Source: Micromonospora vinacea (GTDB lineage Bacteria; Actinomycetota; Actinomycetes; Mycobacteriales; Micromonosporaceae). Taken from it: DNA of 64,000 nt. Shown piece after piece: positions 1 through 10,001 of the stretch (position 1 is the stretch's first letter; each line of letters starts with the position of its first letter). The position numbers and the translations under genes are program-made. The notes below the pieces were generated by a model. It was not told where the DNA came from. It searched no databases and saw nothing but the letters and a program-made list of their open reading frames with translations. Location: NCBI RefSeq assembly GCF_015751785.1, contig NZ_JADOTY010000001.1:744001-808000 (forward strand), in the 5' to 3' direction.

Positions 1-196
1 GCAGAGCGCCGCGGTCCTCGCCGGACCGGGACGGCTCGGAGAGTGCCCGGCGCAGCCGCGGCTCACGCCGCAGCAGGGTCGCCACGGAGAGGATGGCGTC
101 GGCGGTGGAGGCCACCGCCGACGGCTCCGCGCCGCGGACGTACGCGTCGAGGCGCTCGGCCGCGACCTTGTACGACTCCCGGCTGGCGGCCTGCAT
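1..196 (-). CDS. atpH: F1 ATP synthase subunit delta, N-terminal part (runs off window)
   Basis: The subunit forms the peripheral stalk cap linking F1 to subunit b of the proton-driven ATP synthase. About 65 N-terminal residues are visible, beginning MQAASRESY and rich in Ala/Arg/Leu helices (for example LLRREPRLRRAL), as expected for the helical delta N-domain. The ATG overlaps the atpF stop in a TGATG arrangement, so the two are probably translationally coupled. Position downstream of atpB-E-F fits the standard operon order. The C-terminal part and the remaining F1 genes lie outside the window. Identity rests on operon position plus the N-terminal sequence. Confidence 0.9.
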   Translation of the reverse strand, partial: MQAASRESYKVAAERLDAYVRGAEPSAVASTADAILSVATLLRREPRLRRALSEPSRSGEDRGAL

Positions 197-738
197 CAGC
201 GGGCCCCCGTGCTCTCGAGACCGCTCAGGAACCGGTCGACGGTGCCCTTACGCCGCGCCTCGTCGGCCAGCGACTCGCCAACGATCTTGCTGGCCAGGTC
301 CACCGCGATCGTGCCGACCTCCGTGCGCAGCTCGCGCACGATGGTGGCCCGCTCGGCGGCGAGCGCGTCCTTGCCCGCCTGGATGACCCGGTCGGACTCT
401 TCCCGCGCCTTGGCGAGGATGTCCTGCCGGATGCCCTCGGCGTCGGCCCGCGCGTCGTCACGGATCTTGGCGGCGTCGGTCCGGGCCTCAGCGAGCTGGG
501 CACGGTACTGCTCGAGCAGCTGGTTCGCCTCGGCCTGAGCGGCCTCGGCGCGCTTGATGCCGCCCTCGATCGCGTCGACCCGAGCCTGGAACGTCTGCTC
601 CATGCGCGGGAAGACGAACTTCATCAGGACGAAGCAGAGCACGGCGAAGGCGACCGTGCCGACCACGATCTCCTGCCAGATCGGAATGATCGGGTTGTGG
701 TCTGACTCACCACCCTCGGCGGCGAGGAGGAACAACAT
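196..738 (-). CDS. atpF: F0 ATP synthase subunit b
   Basis: This is the peripheral stalk subunit of the F0F1 ATP synthase, 180 aa, the usual length. One N-terminal membrane segment (about residues 22-42, containing VVGTVAFAVLCFVLMKFVF) is followed by the basic turn PRMEQTFQARVDAIEGGI and then a long charged, Ala-rich helix that would dimerise as a coiled coil. The ATG is preceded by a GGGAGGTC ribosome site. It lies 29 bp after atpE and its stop overlaps the atpH start. Nothing unusual is visible. Confidence 0.95.
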   Translation of the reverse strand: MLFLLAAEGGESDHNPIIPIWQEIVVGTVAFAVLCFVLMKFVFPRMEQTFQARVDAIEGGIKRAEAAQAEANQLLEQYRAQLAEARTDAAKIRDDARADAEGIRQDILAKAREESDRVIQAGKDALAAERATIVRELRTEVGTIAVDLASKIVGESLADEARRKGTVDRFLSGLESTGAR

Positions 739-767
739 GGGTGACCTCCCGGTCGGAAGGGGCGGAA

Positions 768-1019
<252 letters not shown>

Positions 1020-1066
1020 TTATCACGCGTGACTCTCACGCGGGACGACAACGGTTGGTGCGTGGA

Positions 1067-1864
1067 TCAGTGCTCTTCGGCGAGCGCACCCTGGATGTAG
1101 CTGGCGCTCAGCACGGTGAAGACGTAGGCCTGCAGGACGATGACCAGCGCCTCGAGGAGCGTCAGCGCCACCGTCATCACCCAGGAGACCACCGAGATCG
1201 GCGCCAACCAGGCGTTGGCGTTGAGCATCGCGAAGCCGCCGAGCGTGAAGACCAGCAGGAGCATGTGGCCGGCGAACATGTTCGCGAAGAGACGGACGGC
1301 CAGCGAGAACGGCCGGATGATGAAGGTCGAGAACGCCTCGATCGGGATCAGCAGCGGCAGGATGTACCACGGTGCCGGCGGGATCAGGGCGTGCTTGAAG
1401 TATTTGCCGAAGCCGTGGTGCCGGATGCCGATGTAGTTGAACAGCACGTAGCTGATCACCGCGAGGATCGCCGGGAAGGCGATGTGCGAGTTCGGCGAGA
1501 TCTGGAAGAGCGGAATGATCGCGAACGCGTTCGTCAGCAGCACGAAGCAGAACAGCGTCGTGAAGTACGGAGCGAACCGCACGCCCTGGTGACCGATCAT
1601 GTCGACCGAGATGTTGTTCCGGACGAAGCCGTAGATCGACTCGGCGAACCACTGCTTCTTGGTCGGCACCAGCTTCGGGTTCCGATAGGTCGCCAGGAAG
1701 AAGATGATCAGAACGCCGACCGCGATCCAGATCATCAGCGTGAACTTGGTGAACCACGGAGCGTTCTCCACACCCCAGGGCGCGATCGCGGGCAGGTAGA
1801 AGTCGTCCACACTGGGTGGGAATGCCGCCTGGCCCGCTGCCAGAACGTTCGCCTGTCCGAACAC
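1067..1864 (-). CDS. atpB: F0 ATP synthase subunit a
   Basis: This is the membrane subunit that carries the two proton half-channels against the c-ring. The chosen GTG at 1864 gives 265 aa beginning VFGQANVLAAGQAAFPP and has AGGAAGGG just upstream; the reading frame remains open far upstream into atpZ, but that extension is not hydrophobic. Several membrane segments are evident. The conserved arginine helix is recognisable in the stretch FSLAVRLFANMFAGH, and the C-terminal helix ends LQAYVFTVLSASYI. It is 11 bp from the atpZ-like gene and 65 bp before atpE. Confidence 0.95.
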   Translation of the reverse strand: MFGQANVLAAGQAAFPPSVDDFYLPAIAPWGVENAPWFTKFTLMIWIAVGVLIIFFLATYRNPKLVPTKKQWFAESIYGFVRNNISVDMIGHQGVRFAPYFTTLFCFVLLTNAFAIIPLFQISPNSHIAFPAILAVISYVLFNYIGIRHHGFGKYFKHALIPPAPWYILPLLIPIEAFSTFIIRPFSLAVRLFANMFAGHMLLLVFTLGGFAMLNANAWLAPISVVSWVMTVALTLLEALVIVLQAYVFTVLSASYIQGALAEEH

Positions 1865-1875
1865 CGTGTCCCTTC

Positions 1876-2112
1876 CTAAGTAGGCGTGCCGAGCCGACGG
1901 ACGACGAGGATGATGCCCCCGGTCACGCCGAGCACGACGCCGATCCCGGTGGCGACGCCACCGGTATCGAGCCACTGGTCGACCAGCCAGCCGATGAAAC
2001 CCCACACAAGCATTCCTCCGATGAGGTAGCTGAGCGCGGTCCAACCCTGACCGGCGCCGGACGGATAATCGTCCGGTTCACCGGCGGGACGGGGGGTTTG
2101 GTCACCAGCCAT
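1876..2112 (-). CDS. AtpZ/AtpI-type small membrane protein of the ATP synthase operon
   Basis: This is a small protein with two predicted membrane helices (SYLIGGMLVWGFIGWLVDQW and TGIGVVLGVTGGIILVV), a layout typical of AtpZ-family proteins that precede atpB in actinobacteria and are thought to assist assembly or Mg2+/Ca2+ handling. The ATG at 2112 (MAGDQTPRP) gives 78 aa. In-frame GTG codons at 2157 and 2166 would lengthen it, and there is no decisive ribosome site for any of them. It lies between the atpI gene and atpB on the same strand. The family assignment is by topology and position; the biochemical role is inferred from the family. Confidence 0.75.
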   Translation of the reverse strand: MAGDQTPRPAGEPDDYPSGAGQGWTALSYLIGGMLVWGFIGWLVDQWLDTGGVATGIGVVLGVTGGIILVVRRLGTPT

Positions 2113-2211
2113 GACGGGGCGAACGATATCAGCCGGGAAGACGAGGCTGTGCCTCACCCCCCGCACAACCGTCGTTGTGTGGGCTTCTCGTGGGCGCCGT
2201 CGTCTGTGGGC

Positions 2212-2240
2212 ACGCTACTCCCCTTCCGCCCGTCGGAAAA
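2212..2240 (-). promoter_or_regulatory. Candidate promoter for the atpZ-atpB-E-F-H genes
   Basis: Read on the minus strand, TTTTCC (2240-2235) and TAGCGT (2217-2212) are separated by 17 bp, within the 181-bp gap between the atpI and atpZ-like genes. A start near 2205 would give a leader of about 90 nt. The -35 match is weak, so this is tentative. Confidence 0.3.
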
Positions 2241-2293
2241 TGACCGGAGGCCGACACATTGCGGCGCGTCCGCTGGTTGGGACGACCGCCAGG

Positions 2294-2708
2294 TCAGCCG
2301 CGCGGCCGGCGAGCGTGCACCGTGGTCAGCCACCAGAGGTGCACCGCTGTCCACACTGCCACCCCGGCGACGATGCCGAGGCAAAGAGGGATCAACCCGG
2401 GCCAGCCAGTCGACGCCACCGCCACCAGCACCGCACCCAGCAGGCTGAACTTCAGCACGTACAGGCCCAGGCCAAGCGGCAGCAGCAGCTGCGGGTTGAC
2501 CTGGTCGGCCCGGGCCAGCACCACAGTGGTGAGGGTGTAGCTGAGCACCGTGACGCCCACACCGGCCGCCGCGCCGAGCGCGGCCGTCACGCCGCCGGTC
2601 ACCCCACCCACCACGGCGGCGACCACGGCGAGCGCCGCCGACGCGCCCAACAGCACCGGCAGGTGCCGCAGCCGCCACCGGTCGGTGTCCGGCGCGACCA
2701 CCCCGGGC

Positions 2709-2716
<8 letters not shown>
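2294..2716 (-). CDS. atpI: ATP synthase protein I (AtpI) homologue
   Basis: This is a 140-aa hydrophobic protein with four predicted membrane helices, in the position of atpI upstream of atpB. AtpI-family proteins help assemble the c-ring; the function here is inferred from family and position. The GTG at 2716 overlaps the glyA stop by 8 bp (GTGGCTGA), implying coupled translation with glyA. An alternative start at 2761 would lie deep inside glyA and adds a non-hydrophobic Arg-rich tail, so it was rejected. A 181-bp gap to the next gene holds a possible promoter. Confidence 0.8.
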
Positions 2717-3998
<1,282 letters not shown>

Positions 3999-4033
3999 AG
4001 CAAACGAGTCTAGGGGGCCGCAGACTGGGACCT

Positions 4034-5494
4034 GTGAGATGCCTCGTCACCGGAGCGACCGGCTACATCGGCGGGCGGCTGACGCCTTTGCTGCTCGCCG
4101 ACGGGCACACAGTGCGCTGCCTCGCCCGCAAGGCGGTGCGGCTGCGCGACGTGCCCTGGGCCTCGGCGGCCGAGATCGTCGAGGGAGACCTGAGCCGGCC
4201 GGAGACGCTGGCCGCCGCGTTCGCCGACGTGGACGTCGCGTACTTCCTGGTGCACTCACTGGGTCGGCCCGACTTCGAGGCCGCCGACCGGACGGCGGCG
4301 ACCAACTTCGCGGCGGCGGCCAGCGCGGCCGGCGTACGGCGGATCGTCTACCTGGGCGGTCCACTGCCGGCGACCGACGCGGTCCCCTCGCCGCACCTGC
4401 GCTCCCGGGCCGAGGTGGGCCGGATCCTGCTGGCCAGCGGGGTGCCCACGGCGGTGCTCCGCGCCGCGGTGATCATCGGCTCCGGTTCGGCGTCGTTCGA
4501 GATGCTGCGGTATCTGACCGAGCGGCTGCCCGCCATGATCACGCCACGCTGGGTGCGCAACCGGATCCAGCCGATCGCCGTCCGCGACGTGCTGAGCTAC
4601 CTGGTCGGCTGCACCACCCTGCCGGCGGAGGTCAACCGGGGCTTCGACATCGGCGGGCCGGACGTGCTCACCTTCCGCGAGATGATGCAGCGCTACGCCC
4701 GGGTGGCCGGGCTGCGCCGGCGGATCATCGTGCCGGTCCGGGCGCTCACCCCGTCGCTCTCCTCGCACTGGGTCGGCCTGATCACCCCGGTGCCGAACAA
4801 GATCGCCCGCCCGCTGGTGGAGAGCCTGATCCAGGAGGCGGTAGCGGACGAACACGACATCGCCCGCTACGTCCCCGACCCGCCGGGCGGGCTGACCGGC
4901 TTCGACGACGCGGTGGCGTTGGCGCTGACCAAGGTGCGCGACGCCCAGGTGGAGACCCGCTGGTCCACCGCAAGCGGCCCGGACGCCCCCGCCGAACCAC
5001 TGCCCACCGACCCGGTGTGGTCCGGTGGCACCGCCTACACCGACGTCCGGGAGCGGACGGTGGACGCACCACCAGCGGCGCTCTGGCGGGTCGTCGAGGG
5101 CGTCGGCGGCGAACACGGCTGGTACTCGTTCCCCCTCGCCTGGTCGATCCGCGGCTGGCTGGACCGGCTGGTCGGCGGCGTCGGCCTGCGGCGGGGTCGA
5201 CGAGACCCACACCGCCTCCAGGTCGGCGAGGCGCTGGACTTCTGGCGGGTCGAGGAGATCGTCCCGGGCGAGCTGCTGCGACTGCGCGCCGAGATGCGGC
5301 TGCCCGGCCGGGCCTGGCTGGAGATGCGGGTGCTGCCGGCCGACGACGGCCGCAGCCGCTACCAGCAACGCGCCGTCTTCCTGCCGCGCGGCCTGCCGGG
5401 GCACGCCTACTGGAAGTCGGTGGCACCGTTCCACGCGGTGGTCTTCGGCGGAATGGCCCGCAACATAGCCCGCAACGCCGAACAGACCCGCTGA
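4034..5494 (+). CDS. NAD(P)-binding SDR-type protein fused to a DUF2867 domain
   Basis: The protein has 486 aa. The N-terminal third is an atypical short-chain dehydrogenase with the Rossmann motif TGATGYIGG (residues 6-14) and a second-strand arginine (CLARK) that suggests NADP. The C-terminal ~150 residues (from about [22 protein letters not shown]) match the DUF2867/START-like fold found in this fusion family. Members are often annotated as nucleoside-diphosphate-sugar epimerases, but the substrate is unknown; the usual YxxxK pair is not evident, so catalysis is doubtful. The GTG start at 4034 is only 35 bp from glyA, which reads the other way. The gene ends 9 bp from the convergent PBP gene. 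Confidence 0.75.
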   Translation: MRCLVTGATGYIGGRLTPLLLADGHTVRCLARKAVRLRDVPWASAAEIVEGDLSRPETLAAAFADVDVAYFLVHSLGRPDFEAADRTAATNFAAAASAAGVRRIVYLGGPLPATDAVPSPHLRSRAEVGRILLASGVPTAVLRAAVIIGSGSASFEMLRYLTERLPAMITPRWVRNRIQPIAVRDVLSYLVGCTTLPAEVNRGFDIGGPDVLTFREMMQRYARVAGLRRRIIVPVRALTPSLSSHWVGLITPVPNKIARPLVESLIQEAVADEHDIARYVPDPPGGLTGFDDAVALALTKVRDAQVETRWSTASGPDAPAEPLPTDPVWSGGTAYTDVRERTVDAPPAALWRVVEGVGGEHGWYSFPLAWSIRGWLDRLVGGVGLRRGRRDPHRLQVGEALDFWRVEEIVPGELLRLRAEMRLPGRAWLEMRVLPADDGRSRYQQRAVFLPRGLPGHAYWKSVAPFHAVVFGGMARNIARNAEQTR

Positions 5495-5507
5495 CCGCAG
5501 GGGTCAG
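5491..5507. terminator. Small hairpin shared by two convergent stop codons
   Basis: CTGACC and GGTCAG form a 6-bp stem with a 5-nt loop. It contains the stop codons of both the SDR gene (+) and the PBP gene (-), whose ends are 9 bp apart. There is no T-run. A role as a bidirectional end signal is only possible. Confidence 0.25.
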
Positions 5508-7615
5508 TTGCCGGCTTGGGGTCGGGCCTGGAAGGCGGCTCGTTCGCTCGGCGGGACGAAGTCGCGGACCGGTTGGTCGCGCAGGGCGAAGGCGAGCACC
5601 TCACCGACCGCGTTCACCATCTGGGCCTGCACCGCCTGACCGACCGCGTCCCGGGGATCGTCCGGGTTCGCGGCCATCGAGGCGACCGCGAGCTGCGGCG
5701 TGAACGCCACCACCGTCTCCGTCTCGTACCGCTCCGAGCTGCCGGTCTTGCCCGCCACCGGGCGGCCGAGCTTCGCCCGCAACCCGGGTGCGGTGGCGCC
5801 GTCACAGCGCCCGTACATCGACTGGTCGCCGACCGGGCAGCGGGCCGCGTCGGTGGCCGCCCGCGCCACGTCGGGGTCGAGCACCTGTCGGCAGTCCGGC
5901 TTGGCGGCGTCGACCGGCCGGCCGGCCGAGTCGGTGATCGAGACCACCGGAAGCGGCGCGCACCAGGTCCCCTCGGCCGCCACGGTGGCGTACGCGCCAG
6001 CCAGGTCCAACGGGGTGGTCGCGGCCACGCCCAGGGTGAACGGACCCCAGTCCTTCGCCCCGTAGCGGGCCAGCTTGGCGTCGGACTCGGCCCGCAGCAC
6101 GATGCCGAGCCGCTCGGCCATCTCCACCACCCGGTCGGCGCCGACCTTCTCGGTGAGCCAGGCGAAGTAGGTGTTCACCGAGCGGCCGAACGCGCTCCAC
6201 ATGGTGCGGGGGCCGTCCATCGACGACGGGCTGGCGTTCGCCGGGCACCACCGTCCGTCGCAGCTCGCCTGCCCGGTCACCGGGAAGCGGGTGAGCAACT
6301 GGGTGGGCGCCACGAAGTCGGTCGACAGCGGCAGGCCGGACTCCAGCGCGGCCAGCAGGGTGAAGAGCTTGAACGTCGAACCGCCCTGGTACCCCTCGAT
6401 CGCGCCGCCGCCGGCGATCAACTGGTTGACGGTGTTCGGGCGGTTCTTCTGCCCGACCGGGTTGTCCGCCACGCTGTAGGCCCGGTTCACCGACATCGCC
6501 AGCACCCGCCCGGTGCCCGGTTGCACCACGGCGGTGGGCACCGCCTCGGCCCTGGTCGTCGGATAGATCTTCAGTACCTGCTCGGTGGTGGCCCGCTGCA
6601 CTCCCGGATCCAGCGACGACACGATCGAGAAACCGCCCCGGCGCAGCGCGCGCTGCCGCTCGTCGGCGGTCGCCCCGAACGCCGACTGGCTGCTCCACCA
6701 GCGGGTGAACCAGTCGCAGAAGAAGCCCCAGTCGTTGTGCGCGTCGGGCACGCCCGTGCAGTCGTTCGGGGTCTCGCTGGGCCGCAGTTGCAACGGCTCG
6801 GCGCGCGCCGCCGCCGCCGCGTCCGCCGGCACCTGCCCCGACTCCACCAGCCGCTCCAACACGTACGACCGCCGGGCCACAGCGCTGTCGGCGTCGCCGT
6901 TGATCGGATCGTCGCTGTCCGGCGAACGCACCAGACCGGCGAGCAGTGCCGCCTGGGCCAGGGTCAACTCGGCCGGGGAGCGGGAGAAGTACCGCTTACT
7001 GGCCGCCGCGATGCCGTACGCCCCGGCGCCGAAGTAGGCGATGTTCAGGTAGCGGGTCAGAATCTCGTCCTTGTCGAGTTCCCGCTCCAACGCGAGCGCG
7101 TACCGCATCTCCTGGAGCTTGCGGACGGTGGTGAGTTCGGTGGCGGCGTCCCGCTGCGCCTCGGTCAGCCGGGGGTCGTTGCTGAGCACGTTGCGGACGT
7201 ACTGCATGGTCAGCGTGGAGGCGCCCTGCCGGGTCTGGCCGTCGCGCTTGTTGACTGTGAACGCGCGCACCACGCCCCGCAGGTCGACCCCGCTGTGCTG
7301 GTAGAACCGGACGTCCTCGGCGGCGACGATCGCCTGTCGCATCACCGGAGCCACCTCGTGCAGCGGCACGTCCACCCGGTCCTCCTGGTAGAAGGAGGTG
7401 ATCACTGTGGTGCCGTCGTTGGCGTAGAGGTTGGAGCGCTGCGCGGTGGGCGGCGTCCGGAGTGTGTTCGGCAGCTCCGAGTACGGCGTCGACAGGGCGC
7501 TGAAGCCGATCCCGAAGACCAGGGCCACGGGCAGGGCGGCGGCGGCCAGCACCAGTCCGGCCAGCACTCCGGCGATCACCACGGTCAGCAGTTTGTCGAG
7601 TTGGGCCCGGATCAT
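5504..7615 (-). CDS. Class A penicillin-binding protein (bifunctional glycosyltransferase/transpeptidase)
   Basis: This enzyme polymerises lipid II glycan strands and cross-links peptides outside the membrane. It has 703 aa: an N-terminal membrane anchor (about 10-35), a GT51 domain (about 60-240) with catalytic glutamate in AAEDVRFYQHSGVD (near residue 100), then a transpeptidase domain (about 350-660) with the three penicillin-binding motifs: STFK (near 410), SVN (near 479) and KTGSSE (near 623). The C-terminus stops soon after the transpeptidase domain, without the PASTA repeats or long Pro-rich tail of many actinobacterial PonA proteins. The ATG at 7615 gives a basic-then-hydrophobic start suited to a type II membrane protein. 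Confidence 0.92.
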   Translation of the reverse strand: MIRAQLDKLLTVVIAGVLAGLVLAAAALPVALVFGIGFSALSTPYSELPNTLRTPPTAQRSNLYANDGTTVITSFYQEDRVDVPLHEVAPVMRQAIVAAEDVRFYQHSGVDLRGVVRAFTVNKRDGQTRQGASTLTMQYVRNVLSNDPRLTEAQRDAATELTTVRKLQEMRYALALERELDKDEILTRYLNIAYFGAGAYGIAAASKRYFSRSPAELTLAQAALLAGLVRSPDSDDPINGDADSAVARRSYVLERLVESGQVPADAAAAARAEPLQLRPSETPNDCTGVPDAHNDWGFFCDWFTRWWSSQSAFGATADERQRALRRGGFSIVSSLDPGVQRATTEQVLKIYPTTRAEAVPTAVVQPGTGRVLAMSVNRAYSVADNPVGQKNRPNTVNQLIAGGGAIEGYQGGSTFKLFTLLAALESGLPLSTDFVAPTQLLTRFPVTGQASCDGRWCPANASPSSMDGPRTMWSAFGRSVNTYFAWLTEKVGADRVVEMAERLGIVLRAESDAKLARYGAKDWGPFTLGVAATTPLDLAGAYATVAAEGTWCAPLPVVSITDSAGRPVDAAKPDCRQVLDPDVARAATDAARCPVGDQSMYGRCDGATAPGLRAKLGRPVAGKTGSSERYETETVVAFTPQLAVASMAANPDDPRDAVGQAVQAQMVNAVGEVLAFALRDQPVRDFVPPSERAAFQARPQAGN

Positions 7616-7684
7616 CAGCTCTCCCCGCAGGAGCCGGTCACGCTAGGACCCGTTCAGAATGACCCGGAATGCCCCTTTAGCCCT

Positions 7685-7701
7685 GGGTTTTCCACAAACC
7701 C
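7685..7701 (-). terminator. Weak hairpin downstream of the tyrosine phosphatase gene
   Basis: GGGTTT and AAACCC form a 6-bp stem with loop TCCAC, 21 bp past the phosphatase stop. The stem is short and there is no convincing T-run, so confidence is low. Confidence 0.25.
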
Positions 7702-7721
7702 GGAGGAAACTCGCACCACGC

Positions 7722-8333
7722 TCAGGGCAGCAGCGCGCCGGCCAGCGGGTGGACCGTCTCCTCGATCTCGTCGGCGACCCGGCTGAAGCACTGGTCGCCA
7801 CGACCCCACGGGTCGTCCAGATCATCGGTGGTCAGCGCCGAAGCGCCCAGCCGCGCGTCGTGAGCCGCCGCCACCAGGGCCACCCCCCGGGCGTACACGG
7901 CCTCCGGGGTGGCGTCACCCGGCGGCAGCGCGGCAGCGTCCACAGCGGCCAGCAGCCGGCCGAACTCACCCAGCACGAACGTGCGGGCCGCCGCGTCCGG
8001 ACGAAGCGCCACCACGTACTCCTGCTGGTCGGCGGTCGCGGTCAGGACCAGGTCGGCGGCGTCGATGTGGTCCGAGCGCAGCTTGCGCGCGGCGAACCCC
8101 GCCACGTCCCCACCACGGCCGGTGACCTGCCGGGCCGCCGGCGGGTTCATCTCCTCACCCGCGTGCCAGCCACCCGTGCCGGCGCTGTGGCTGTGCACCA
8201 GCTCCTCGGCCTGAGCCGGGTCCTGCGCACGCCGGGTCAGCCGCTCCCGCACCGCCAGGGCGAGCAGCCGCTCCGCCATCGGCGAGCGGCAGATGTTGCC
8301 CATGCAGACGTGCAGAACGGTGAACGGGGGCAC
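7722..8333 (-). CDS. Low-molecular-weight protein-tyrosine-phosphatase family protein
   Basis: This cytoplasmic phosphatase of the LMW-PTP/arsenate-reductase fold has 203 aa. The P-loop is CMGNICRS with Cys10 and Arg16 (CX5R) right at the N-terminus, as the family requires. The usual general-acid region near the C-terminus reads DDLDDPWGRGDQCF, close to the canonical DP-W/F motif. It is longer than classic 150-aa members because of central inserts. The GTG at 8333 directly abuts the sua5 stop (TGAGTG), so it is the last gene of a prmC-sua5-phosphatase unit. The substrate is unknown; cell-wall or capsule tyrosine kinases are common partners in the family. Confidence 0.88.
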   Translation of the reverse strand: MPPFTVLHVCMGNICRSPMAERLLALAVRERLTRRAQDPAQAEELVHSHSAGTGGWHAGEEMNPPAARQVTGRGGDVAGFAARKLRSDHIDAADLVLTATADQQEYVVALRPDAAARTFVLGEFGRLLAAVDAAALPPGDATPEAVYARGVALVAAAHDARLGASALTTDDLDDPWGRGDQCFSRVADEIEETVHPLAGALLP

Positions 8334-8984
8334 TCAGACCGCCCGACCGTCGACGAGATCCGGAACCACGTCGCGCAGCTTCTCCAACGGGATCGCCCCG
8401 GCCCGCAACAGCTGCGGCACCTCACCGGTCAGATCCACGATCGTGCTGGGCACCGGGTCCGGGCAGGGCCCGGCCTCCAGATAGGCCCGCACCGAGTAGC
8501 TGAGCTGGTCACGCGCCTCGTCGGCGGTGACCGCGGCCGGCTGGCCGGTCTTGTTGGCCGACGAGACCGCCATCGGGCCGGTCTCGCGCAGCACCTCCAA
8601 CGCCACCGGGTGCAGCGGCATCCGCACCGCCACCGTGCCGGTCTTGTCGCCCAGATCCCACTGGAGGCTCGGCGAGTGCTCGACAACGATCGTCAGGGCA
8701 CCCGGCCAGAACGCCTCCACGAGGTCGCGAGCGGCGGTGGGCAGCGAGAAGACCAACCCGTCCAGGGTGTGCCGCGAGCCGATCAGCACCGGCGGCGGCA
8801 TCTGCCGACCCCGGCCCTTGGCATCCAGCAGCGCCTTCACCGCGTACGGGGTGAACGCGTCCGCTCCGATCCCGTACACGGTGTCCGTCGGGAGAACGAC
8901 CAGCTCGCCGTTCTTGACCGCCTCGATCGCCGCAGCGATGCCGCGGTCCCGATCGGCGGGCGACCGGCAGTCGTAGAGCATCAC
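8334..8984 (-). CDS. L-threonylcarbamoyladenylate synthase (Sua5/YrdC/TsaC)
   Basis: This enzyme makes threonylcarbamoyl-AMP from threonine, bicarbonate and ATP, the first step of t6A37 tRNA modification. The 216-aa YrdC domain shows VLPTDTVYGIGADA near residues 33-46, the nucleotide-contacting KGRGRQMPPPVLIGS (canonical KxR-x-P-L), and SSANKTGQPA. The GTG overlaps the prmC stop (GTGA). The length fits the short YrdC type lacking the Sua5 C-terminal domain. prmC-sua5 adjacency is conserved in actinobacteria (M. tuberculosis Rv1300-Rv1301). Confidence 0.92.
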   Translation of the reverse strand: MMLYDCRSPADRDRGIAAAIEAVKNGELVVLPTDTVYGIGADAFTPYAVKALLDAKGRGRQMPPPVLIGSRHTLDGLVFSLPTAARDLVEAFWPGALTIVVEHSPSLQWDLGDKTGTVAVRMPLHPVALEVLRETGPMAVSSANKTGQPAAVTADEARDQLSYSVRAYLEAGPCPDPVPSTIVDLTGEVPQLLRAGAIPLEKLRDVVPDLVDGRAV

Positions 8985-9928
8985 GAGGAGTCAGTCTGCC
9001 ACGCCGCCCCGATCGGGGCGTGCTGGCCGTCCGCCCGTCGGGACGCGGTGGCGTAGCGGGGACGCCCGGTGAGGTCCAGATGCTCCGCGACAGCGGTGAA
9101 GCCGCCGTCCTCGACGAGCAGCCTGGGCACCGCCGCGCCGTGGGTGTCGTCGTGCTCCACGCCGAACACGCCCCCCGGGCGCAACAGCACCGCCGCCCGG
9201 GCGACCACCGGCCGGATCACCACCAGACCGTCCGCGCCGCCGAAGACCGCCTCCGCCGGGTCGTGCCCGGCCACCTCCGGCGGGACCACCACGTCGTCCG
9301 GCACGTACGGCGGGTTGCAGAGCAGCACGTCCACCCGGCCCACCAGCTCCGCCAGCAGGTCCTGCGCTGTCACGTCGGCCTCGACCACCTCGATCGGCCG
9401 GTCCCCCGCCGCGGCGCGCTCCGCCGCGTTGCGCCGCAGCCAGGCCAGCGCCGCCGGGGACCGCTCCACAGCGATCACCCGCGCCCCCGGCACCTCCTGG
9501 GCAACCGCCAGCGCGATCGCGCCCGAGCCGCTGCACAGGTCCACCACCACCGGGTCGGGCCGGCCCTGGGCCTGCTCGACGCCCCAGCCGGCCAACAGCT
9601 CGGTCTCCGGCCGGGGCACGAAGACACCCGGGCCGACCGACAGTTCCAGGTGCCGGAACCCGGCCCGGCCGGTCAGGTGCTGCAACGGCTCACGCGCGGC
9701 GCGGCGGCGGGTCAGCTCGTCGAGCCGCGCCAACTGGTCGTCGCCGAGGTCGTCGGCGAGAGCCAGCCGACCCCGGGGAACTCCCAGCACGTACGCCGCC
9801 AGCACCTCGGCCTCCACCCGGGCGGAGGCGACCCCGGCGGCGGCGAGCGCGCGGGCCGCTCGGGCCACCGCGGCGGACGGCCGGATGGGGCCTGTCCCTT
9901 CGGGGGGGTGTTGCGGCAAAGTACTCAC
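8981..9928 (-). CDS. prmC: Peptide chain release factor N5-glutamine methyltransferase
   Basis: PrmC (HemK) methylates the glutamine of the GGQ loop of RF1/RF2 using SAM. Its substrate RF1 is encoded nearby at 11685. The GTG at 9928 gives 315 aa; the open frame extends to 10210, but that part is antisense to the diguanylate cyclase and has no family similarity. Seen here are the N-terminal helical domain, the SAM motif VVDLCSGSGAIALAVA, and the catalytic NPPY in LLCNPPYVPDD (near residue 205). The stop overlaps the sua5 start. It is divergent from the GGDEF gene at 10002. Confidence 0.93.
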   Translation of the reverse strand: MSTLPQHPPEGTGPIRPSAAVARAARALAAAGVASARVEAEVLAAYVLGVPRGRLALADDLGDDQLARLDELTRRRAAREPLQHLTGRAGFRHLELSVGPGVFVPRPETELLAGWGVEQAQGRPDPVVVDLCSGSGAIALAVAQEVPGARVIAVERSPAALAWLRRNAAERAAAGDRPIEVVEADVTAQDLLAELVGRVDVLLCNPPYVPDDVVVPPEVAGHDPAEAVFGGADGLVVIRPVVARAAVLLRPGGVFGVEHDDTHGAAVPRLLVEDGGFTAVAEHLDLTGRPRYATASRRADGQHAPIGAAWQTDSS

Positions 9929-9942
9929 GACATAATCATGAA

Positions 9943-9958
9943 GCGTCGCGGGCGACGC
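9943..9958. promoter_or_regulatory. Perfect 7-bp hairpin/dyad in the prmC/diguanylate-cyclase divergent region
   Basis: GCGTCGC and GCGACGC are separated by GG within the 73-bp divergent spacer. It could be an operator or a 5' leader hairpin for either gene. No regulator can be assigned. Confidence 0.25.
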
Positions 9959-10001
9959 GACGAACAGGTGCGCCCAGGCGCGCACGACAGGAGGTTGGCG
10001 G

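Noticed and set aside
5516..7786. 756-aa plus-strand frame opposite the PBP gene
   Set aside because: No recognisable domain; the opposite strand encodes an intact class A PBP with all catalytic motifs.
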